Assembly (NCBI GenBank): GCA_047921175.1
Contig: JBLRWQ010000002.1
Location: forward strand, 1-64,000
Length of the DNA: 64,000 nt
Direction of reading: 5' to 3'
Source: T1Sed10-7 sp047921175
GTDB taxonomy: Bacteria > Actinomycetota > Nitriliruptoria > Nitriliruptorales > Nitriliruptoraceae
Under the pieces are notes generated by a model. It worked only from the letters and a program-made list of their open reading frames with translations. It did no database searches and had not been told where the DNA came from. How positions within the stretch are numbered: position 1 is the stretch's first letter; every line of letters starts with the position of its first letter. Of the stretch, positions 59,228 to 64,000 are shown piece by piece. The translations under genes were made by a program, and so were the position numbers.

Positions 59228-60493
59228 TCATCCGATCCGCTCCTTCCGGCCGAGCAACCCCTGTGGTCGGACCAGCAGGATCACGATCAGGACCGCCAGC
59301 GCCCAGACGTACTTGAGCTGGCTCGAGAAGAACACCGTCGAGACCTCGGAGACCAGCCCGACGATGATGCTGCCCAGCATCGCGCCGTAGGCCGTCCCGA
59401 GGCCACCCAGGATCACCCCGGCGAACATCAGCAGCAGCAGGCGGAAGCCCATCAGGTAGTCGACGCTCTCGATCATGCCGAGGAAGATGCCCCCGACCGC
59501 GGTGAGCGCGCCGCCCAGGATCCAGACCGACAGGATCACCCGCTGGACGTCGATCCCGGAGGACTCGGCCAGGTCGCGGTTGTCCGCGACCGCCCGCATC
59601 CCCTTGCCGAGCCGGGTCTTGGTCAGCATCAGGGCCACGCCCACCAGGATCAGGACCGACAGGCCCATCACCCACAGCTCGACCGGTTGGACCCGAAGCG
59701 GGCCGATCTGGGTACCGATCTGCAGCGTGTAGTCGTTGTAGGGGCGCCGGCTGCCGCCGAAGAAGAACAGGATCACGTGCCGGATCACGAAGGCCAGCCC
59801 GATCGAGATCACGAGCATGGAGATCAGCCCGGTCTTGCGTCGCCGCAACGGTCGCCACAGTCCCAGGTCGATCCCGCCGGAGATGGCCGCGGTGACCACG
59901 ACGGACAGCGCGGCCGCCAGGATGAGGTGCAGGCCGAGCACCACGTTGAAGGTGTAGGCCAGGAACGCACCGAGGGTGACGAGGTCGCCGTGCGCGAAGT
60001 TGATCAACCCGGTCGTGCCGAAGATCAGCGACAGTCCGATCGCGGTCATCGCGATGATCAGCCCGAACTTGAGCCCGTTGAAGGTGCTCTGCACCAGCCG
60101 TTGGAACAGGAGGCTGCCCACCTCCTCCACCTCGCCGAGCGCGAACAGGGCGGTCGCCGAACCGCCCTCGCTGACCCGGATCTCGAGTTCCGTCCGGTCG
60201 GGGTCGCGCAGCTGGACGTCGTCGGGCAGGGACCCGGTGTCGATCCGCACCAGGTAGCGACCCTCGCCGGGGACCTCGACCGACCACTCGCCGTTGTCAT
60301 CCGTGACCGCGGCCCCGACCTCCTCGCCGTCGAGGGTCGCGACGCCGATGGTGACGTCCGGGACGGGATCGCCGCCCTCGGCGAGTCGCCCCCCGATCCG
60401 CTCGCTGTCCTGCGCCGTCGCGGCGCCGGCCAGCAACCCCAGCGACAGCAGGACCAGCAGCACGAGCACCGTCAGGCGGCTGACACGCGTCAC
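59228..60493 (-). CDS. livH: LivH permease with extra N-terminal extracytoplasmic domain
   Basis: 421 residues, against ~290-300 for ordinary LivH. The first ~28 residues are a signal peptide ('LVLLVLLSLGLLAGAATAQ'). Residues ~30-120 form a small beta domain of the carboxypeptidase-regulatory/CNA-B-like kind ('IGGRLAEGGDPVPDVTIGV', 'NGEWSVEVPGEGRYLVRID'). The permease follows from ~130: 'GLSLIFGTTGLINFAHGDLVTLGAF', 'KTRLGKGMRAVADNRDLAESSGID', 'GVILGGLGTAYGAMLGSIIVG'. GTG start with GAGGAG four bases upstream. First of the livHMGF operon. The added domain would face outward and could contact the binding protein; that role is inferred. Confidence 0.92.
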   Translation of the reverse strand: MTRVSRLTVLVLLVLLSLGLLAGAATAQDSERIGGRLAEGGDPVPDVTIGVATLDGEEVGAAVTDDNGEWSVEVPGEGRYLVRIDTGSLPDDVQLRDPDRTELEIRVSEGGSATALFALGEVEEVGSLLFQRLVQSTFNGLKFGLIIAMTAIGLSLIFGTTGLINFAHGDLVTLGAFLAYTFNVVLGLHLILAAALSVVVTAAISGGIDLGLWRPLRRRKTGLISMLVISIGLAFVIRHVILFFFGGSRRPYNDYTLQIGTQIGPLRVQPVELWVMGLSVLILVGVALMLTKTRLGKGMRAVADNRDLAESSGIDVQRVILSVWILGGALTAVGGIFLGMIESVDYLMGFRLLLLMFAGVILGGLGTAYGAMLGSIIVGLVSEVSTVFFSSQLKYVWALAVLIVILLVRPQGLLGRKERIG

Positions 60494-60576
60494 GCCGTCT
60501 CCTCACCGTCGGACGGGCACCCCCGGATGCCCCGCAACCGGTAGCGACACCCCCCGGGGTCGCTGTATCGGCGCGC

Positions 60577-60604
60577 ACATTAGCCGCAGGGCCTGTTCCC
60601 GCAA
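60577..60604 (-). promoter_or_regulatory. Candidate promoter of livHMGF
   Basis: On the reverse strand TTGCGG (60604-60599), 16 bases, then TAATGT (60582-60577) gives a near-consensus promoter ~85 bases before the livH start. A bulged GC-rich inverted repeat (about 60543-60564) lies in the predicted leader. Confidence 0.4.
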
Positions 60605-60734
60605 GGTCGAGGATGGTCCGCCGACACCTCCCGGTGCCGTCCACCGACGGCTCGTCCGCGACCCCGACCCCGAGGTGGTGGCGGGGCGGTGGACGGCTGC
60701 TTCACTGCGACCACCCCCGACCGACGGGACGTCC

Positions 60735-61736
60735 ATGGGCACCATGGTGAGCACGACCGACTACCACACCGCCGGCGAGCCGTTCCGGATCGTCACCGCG
60801 GGGGTGGCCACGCCGCGTGGCCGGACCGCGGCCGAGCGGCGGCGGTGGGCGCTCGAGCACCTCGACGAGGTCCGCGCCCTGCTGTGTCGCGAGCCCCGCG
60901 GGCATGCCGACATGTACGGCTGTTTCCTCGCCCCGCCGGACGACGAGGATGGCGACCTGGCCACGGTCTTCTTCCACAACGACGGGTTCTCCACCGCCTG
61001 CGGGCACGGGACGATCGCGTTGGCGACCTGGGCGGTCGAGGCCGGTCTGGTGGTCCCGGAGCCGGGTGCCACGGTGCATACGGTGGTCATCGACGTGCCC
61101 TCCGGTCGGGTCGAGGCCGTCGTCGCCCTGGAGGACGGCCGCCCTGGTCCGGTCCGTTTCCGCAACGTCCCCGCGTCGGTCCACACCCTGGACCTGCAGC
61201 TCGAGGTCGAGGGCCGCCCGCTCCACCTCGACGTCTCCTACGGGGGCGCCTTCTACGCCTCCTGCGATGCCGAGCAGCTCGGCCTCGAGGTCGTGCCCGC
61301 GCACCTCGACGACCTGATCCGGTGGGGCCGGGCCATCAAGGCGGCGGTCAACGACCACCTCGAGCTGCGGCTGCCCGACGCCAGCGGCGACGCGGGGCTC
61401 TACGGGGTCATCTTCGTGGACCGGCTGGCGCATCAGCACCAGCGCAACGTGACGGTCTTCGCCGATGGCCAGGTCGACCGGTCACCCTGCGGCAGCGGCA
61501 CGTCCGCGCGCTTGGCGGTCCTTGCTGCGCGTGGGTCGCTCGGCGTCGGCGACACCCTCGTCCACGACTCCATCGTCGGGACCCGCTTCCTCGGCAGGGT
61601 GCTGGCCGAAGCCCGGTCCGCCGACGGCACCGTCACCTACGACACCGAGGTGGAGGGTCGCGCGGTGCGGACCGGCCACCACACCTTCGTGCTCGAGCCG
61701 CACGACGAGCTCGGGACGGGCTTCGTCCTGCGTTGA
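60735..61736 (+). CDS. Proline racemase / hydroxyproline epimerase family enzyme
   Basis: A 333-residue cofactor-independent enzyme. The two catalytic positions are both cysteine: C89 in 'STACGHGTIA' and C252 in 'DRSPCGSGTSA'. This favours proline racemase or 4-hydroxyproline 2-epimerase; trans-3-hydroxyproline dehydratases have Thr at the second position. 'DYHTAGEPFRIV' at the N-terminus is family-typical. The first cysteine motif reads A-C-G-H-G where M-C-G-H-G is usual. Start: ATG at 60735 with only weak GGGA upstream; ATG at 60744 is possible. It is followed after 70 bases by an ornithine cyclodeaminase-family gene, a pairing seen in hydroxyproline catabolism, and diverges from livHMGF. 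Confidence 0.9.
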   Translation: MGTMVSTTDYHTAGEPFRIVTAGVATPRGRTAAERRRWALEHLDEVRALLCREPRGHADMYGCFLAPPDDEDGDLATVFFHNDGFSTACGHGTIALATWAVEAGLVVPEPGATVHTVVIDVPSGRVEAVVALEDGRPGPVRFRNVPASVHTLDLQLEVEGRPLHLDVSYGGAFYASCDAEQLGLEVVPAHLDDLIRWGRAIKAAVNDHLELRLPDASGDAGLYGVIFVDRLAHQHQRNVTVFADGQVDRSPCGSGTSARLAVLAARGSLGVGDTLVHDSIVGTRFLGRVLAEARSADGTVTYDTEVEGRAVRTGHHTFVLEPHDELGTGFVLR

Positions 61737-61806
61737 CCGCACCGGGGGGAACCCCGCCGTCGCGGGCGCTGGAGTGGTCCGTGCCGGCGGCTGACAGGAG
61801 GCTGCG

Positions 61807-62730
61807 ATGCAGGTCCTCGACCACGACCAGGTCCGTGCCCGCCTGCCGATGCGTGCGGCGATCGATGCGCTGGAGTCCGCGATCGCTGGCGGCCGCATCG
61901 CGCGGACCCCGCCCCGCCAGCACCTGCACGAGCGTGAGCAGGAGCTCCTGCTGATGCCGAGCTTCCTCGACGGTGGTGCCACGGTGAAGCTCGTCGGGAT
62001 CGACCCCGCGAACCCGGCCCGAGGGCTGCCGCGCATCCAGGGGGTCGTGGTCGTCTTCGCCGGCCCGGGCCTGACCCCCGCGGCCGTGCTCGATGCCGCG
62101 GCGATCACCGCGATCCGCACGGCCGCCGTGTCGGGGGTGGCCACCCGCTACCTGGCCCGGCCCGACAGCGAGCGGCTGGTGTTGTTCGGGGCCGGACCGC
62201 AGGCGCATGCGCACCTGCAGGCGATGGTGGCGGTCGCCCCCGTGCGCCAGGTCCGGGTCGTCTCCCGCAGCCCGGGCCCGGCCGCGGCGCTCGTCGACCG
62301 CGCGCGGGCGGACTTCGGACTGGACGCCGAGGTGGCCGGCCCCGAGGTCGTCGCGGACGCCGACCTGGTGTGCGCCTGCACCACGAGCCCGACCCCGGTC
62401 TTCGACGGCGCCCGCCTGCCGCCGGGGGCGCACGTCAACGCGGTCGGCTCCTACCGCCCGGACCTCCAGGAGCTGGACGCGGCCACGGTCCGCTCGTGCC
62501 GGGTGGTGGTGGAGGACCGCGAGGCGGCACTGCGCGAGTCCGGAGACCTGGTCCACGCGGTGGCGGCCGGCTGGGAGCCCGCAGCGATCGCGGCCGACCT
62601 CGTGGAGCTCGTCCGCGACCGCGTCCCGGTCCGCGGGGGTGCTGAGGACCGCACCCTGTTCGACTCGGTCGGCCTGGCCTACGAGGACCTCATCGTGGCC
62701 GAGGCGGTGCTGCGCGCGGGTGGAGGCTGA
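61807..62730 (+). CDS. Ornithine cyclodeaminase / mu-crystallin family protein
   Basis: A 307-residue NAD(P)-dependent enzyme. Visible are K61 in 'GGATVKLVGI', R104 in 'TAIRTAAVSG', the nucleotide loop 'GAGPQAHAHLQAM' (128-140) and 'VNAVGSYRPDLQELD' with the conserved Asp. The family includes ornithine cyclodeaminase, delta1-pyrroline-2-carboxylate reductase, alanine dehydrogenase and others. Beside a proline racemase-family gene, pyrroline-2-carboxylate reductase is the best guess, by context only. CAGGAGG five bases before the ATG is a strong ribosome site. Confidence 0.92.
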   Translation: MQVLDHDQVRARLPMRAAIDALESAIAGGRIARTPPRQHLHEREQELLLMPSFLDGGATVKLVGIDPANPARGLPRIQGVVVVFAGPGLTPAAVLDAAAITAIRTAAVSGVATRYLARPDSERLVLFGAGPQAHAHLQAMVAVAPVRQVRVVSRSPGPAAALVDRARADFGLDAEVAGPEVVADADLVCACTTSPTPVFDGARLPPGAHVNAVGSYRPDLQELDAATVRSCRVVVEDREAALRESGDLVHAVAAGWEPAAIAADLVELVRDRVPVRGGAEDRTLFDSVGLAYEDLIVAEAVLRAGGG

Positions 62731-62758
62731 CCGGCGCCGGGGCGCCGCGGTCCGCGGT

Positions 62759-63448
62759 TCAGGTTGCGTGGGTCGGTGGCCGCGACGCGCCACGGACCTG
62801 GGGGCCGTGCAGGGCCCCGGCGCGGATGCCCTGGGCCAGCAGCGCCTGCGCCGCGAGGTAGGTCAGCATCACCCAGAACCCGTGGGCCGGCAGGCGGAGC
62901 GCGCCGGTCAGCGCGTTGAGCGCGATCAGCGCGTCCGACACGACGAACAGCCCGGCTCCGATGGCGGTGGCGCGGTTGAGGCCGGTGGCGAGCACCGCCA
63001 TCGACACGATGACGACGGCGTAGACGGTCACCGGGAGCCGCAGGTCACCGAGGTCGGCCCACAGGACCGCGAGGAGCCCGAGCAGCACCACGCCGTAGGG
63101 CAGGGCGGCCACGGGCCGCTGCAGCAGCAGGCTGTGGGCACGCGACGGCCAGAACGCCGTGGCGTAGGTGAGCTGCGCCACGAGGAACGCGCCGAGCCCG
63201 AGCAGGAACCAGGTCTCCCCCTCGGGCATCAACCCGAGGTCCCCGAGCCATGACCAGCCGAGGGCGACCAGCAGGAGCGTCCTGAGCCGCGAGGTCGGCA
63301 CCGCGGTCACCGCCCAGCCGAGCAGGGCCGGCATCAGCAACGGTTTGGTCAACGTCTGCACCAGGTCGCTGCCCGCGAGCTGGCCGGCCAGGTGCACCGT
63401 CGAGACCACGAGGAACGCCCACCACCACACCCGGCTCGCGTCCTCCAC
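62759..63448 (-). CDS. Lysoplasmalogenase-like (YhhN/TMEM86) membrane protein
   Basis: 229 residues with about eight hydrophobic helices. Family marks include 'TKPLLMPALLGW', 'WSWLGDLGLM', 'FLLGLGAFLVAQLTYATAF' and 'GAGLFVVSDALIALN', whose conserved Asp residues in the membrane are thought catalytic in lysoplasmalogenases. Start: GTG at 63448, chosen because GGAGGAGG lies seven bases upstream and the first helix follows at once. The longer frame upstream runs through short repeats and is unlikely to be coding. The real substrate in this organism is unknown. Confidence 0.85.
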   Translation of the reverse strand: MEDASRVWWWAFLVVSTVHLAGQLAGSDLVQTLTKPLLMPALLGWAVTAVPTSRLRTLLLVALGWSWLGDLGLMPEGETWFLLGLGAFLVAQLTYATAFWPSRAHSLLLQRPVAALPYGVVLLGLLAVLWADLGDLRLPVTVYAVVIVSMAVLATGLNRATAIGAGLFVVSDALIALNALTGALRLPAHGFWVMLTYLAAQALLAQGIRAGALHGPQVRGASRPPTHAT

Positions 63449-63670
63449 CTCGGTGCCTCCTCCGCCCCGATCGACCGCCGTTCGATCGCCGATCGACGGC
63501 CGATCGCCGATCGCCGGCCGTTCGACCGCCGGTGCGGCGCCCAGCCGGCGCTGTGGTGCTGCCGTCGTCCGGGCGTCCGAGGACAGCATCCCACACCAGC
63601 CCGGGTCGGTGCGCCCGGGTTCTCCCCCAGTGCGCCCCGGTTCTCCGCCGGATGCACCGGTTCTCACCTG
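63449..63670. repeat. Non-coding stretch with iterated CGATCG and GGTTCTC repeats
   Basis: No gene is seen. 63463-63530 is an iterated run of CGATCG/CGACCG/CGGCCG words, giving overlapping small palindromes. GGTTCTC recurs at 63618, 63639 and 63659, inside three imperfect ~20-bp tandem units that run into the next repeat. Confidence 0.55.
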
Positions 63671-63793
63671 GTGCACGGGTCGGGAGGTGCACGGAACCGC
63701 GCTATGCGGCGGTTCCGTGCGGGGTGTCGGGTGTGCACGGGCCGGGATGTGCACGGAACCGCGCTATGCGGCGGTTCCGTGCGGGGTGTCGGG
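63671..63793. repeat. Two 61-bp direct repeats, each with a hairpin
   Basis: Copies at 63671-63731 and 63733-63793 differ at two positions and are one base apart. Each contains an 11-bp stem CACGGAACCGC / GCGGTTCCGTG with an 8-base loop. They lie just past the stop of the 63799 gene, so the nearer copy could act as its terminator; the duplication itself is unexplained. Confidence 0.85.
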
Positions 63794-63798
63794 TGCCG

Positions 63799-64000
63799 TC
63801 AGCCGCTGACGGCGGCGCTCGGGCGGTCCTGTGCGGTCATCTCCTCCGCCCACACCGCCAGCACGAGCAGCGTCCAGACCAGCCGGCCGTGCTCGGCCCG
63901 GCCCTCGCGGTGATCGGTGACCACCCGCTGGACCACCGCCGGGTCGAACATCGTCCCGAGCGGCCCCTCCAGCAGCCGCGGGGCCACGTCCACCCCGTGC
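63799..64000 (-). CDS. C-terminus of probable asparagine synthase (cut by window edge)
   Basis: About 67 codons ending at 63799. 'LGTMFDPAVVQRVVTDHREGRAEHGRLVWTLLVLAVWAEE' in sections resembles the closing segment of glutamine-hydrolysing asparagine synthases (F-D-P-x-x-V-x-x-x-x-x-x-H-x-x-G-R-x-x-H-x-x-x-L-W-x-L-L-x-x-x-x-W). The catalytic domains lie beyond the right edge, so this rests on the tail alone. The apparent start at 63993 is internal. Confidence 0.6.
   Translation of the reverse strand, partial: HGVDVAPRLLEGPLGTMFDPAVVQRVVTDHREGRAEHGRLVWTLLVLAVWAEEMTAQDRPSAAVSG

Overview
The window is very GC-rich. Most genes have GAGGAGG-type ribosome sites and GTG or TTG starts are common. The ribosomal/replication block rpsF-ssb-rpsR-rplI-dnaB, an IclR-glpK pair and a Liv-type ABC transporter point to an actinobacterium, possibly a deep-branching lineage such as Nitriliruptoria or Acidimicrobiia. 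I cannot name the genus from sequence alone.

Layout. 1-1292 (-): IclR regulator and the start of glycerol kinase. 1364-4870 (+): an orphan NarL-type response regulator and a large proline-rich membrane protein. 5278-9945 (+): rpsF, ssb, rpsR, rplI and dnaB; dnaB carries a 432-residue intein with a LAGLIDADG endonuclease. 9992-13651: YqgE, a lipoprotein, an SRPBCC protein, a small membrane protein, an acyl-CoA dehydrogenase and thioredoxin. 13731-19271 (-): a single-chain acyl-CoA carboxylase of 1846 residues holding biotin carboxylase, biotin carrier, a long middle region and carboxyltransferase.

19634-49681 (+) is the outstanding feature: one open reading frame of 10,015 codons for a secreted, repeat-built surface protein. 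In order it has a signal peptide, an acidic stalk, five ~406-residue super-repeats, a long field of ~60-residue beta repeats interrupted by small aromatic modules, haemagglutinin-like beta segments, Calx-beta-like domains, RTX calcium repeats and a LamG-like domain. Immediately downstream (49682-51231) the reading continues in another frame, broken by one more stop, with a second LamG-like domain and further Calx-beta domains. The gene therefore appears to have been about 31.6 kb and to have lost its C-terminus by a frameshift and a nonsense change, unless these are sequence errors. A beta-helix lipoprotein follows at once.

52815-64000: DUF1269, YceI and YccF proteins; a Liv-type transporter with the binding protein on + and livHMGF on - meeting at a shared terminator; a proline racemase-family enzyme with an ornithine cyclodeaminase-family partner; a lysoplasmalogenase-like membrane protein; a hairpin-bearing direct repeat; and the C-terminus of a probable asparagine synthase. 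The transporter next to the proline/hydroxyproline-type enzymes suggests uptake and catabolism of an amino acid, but this is inferred from position only.
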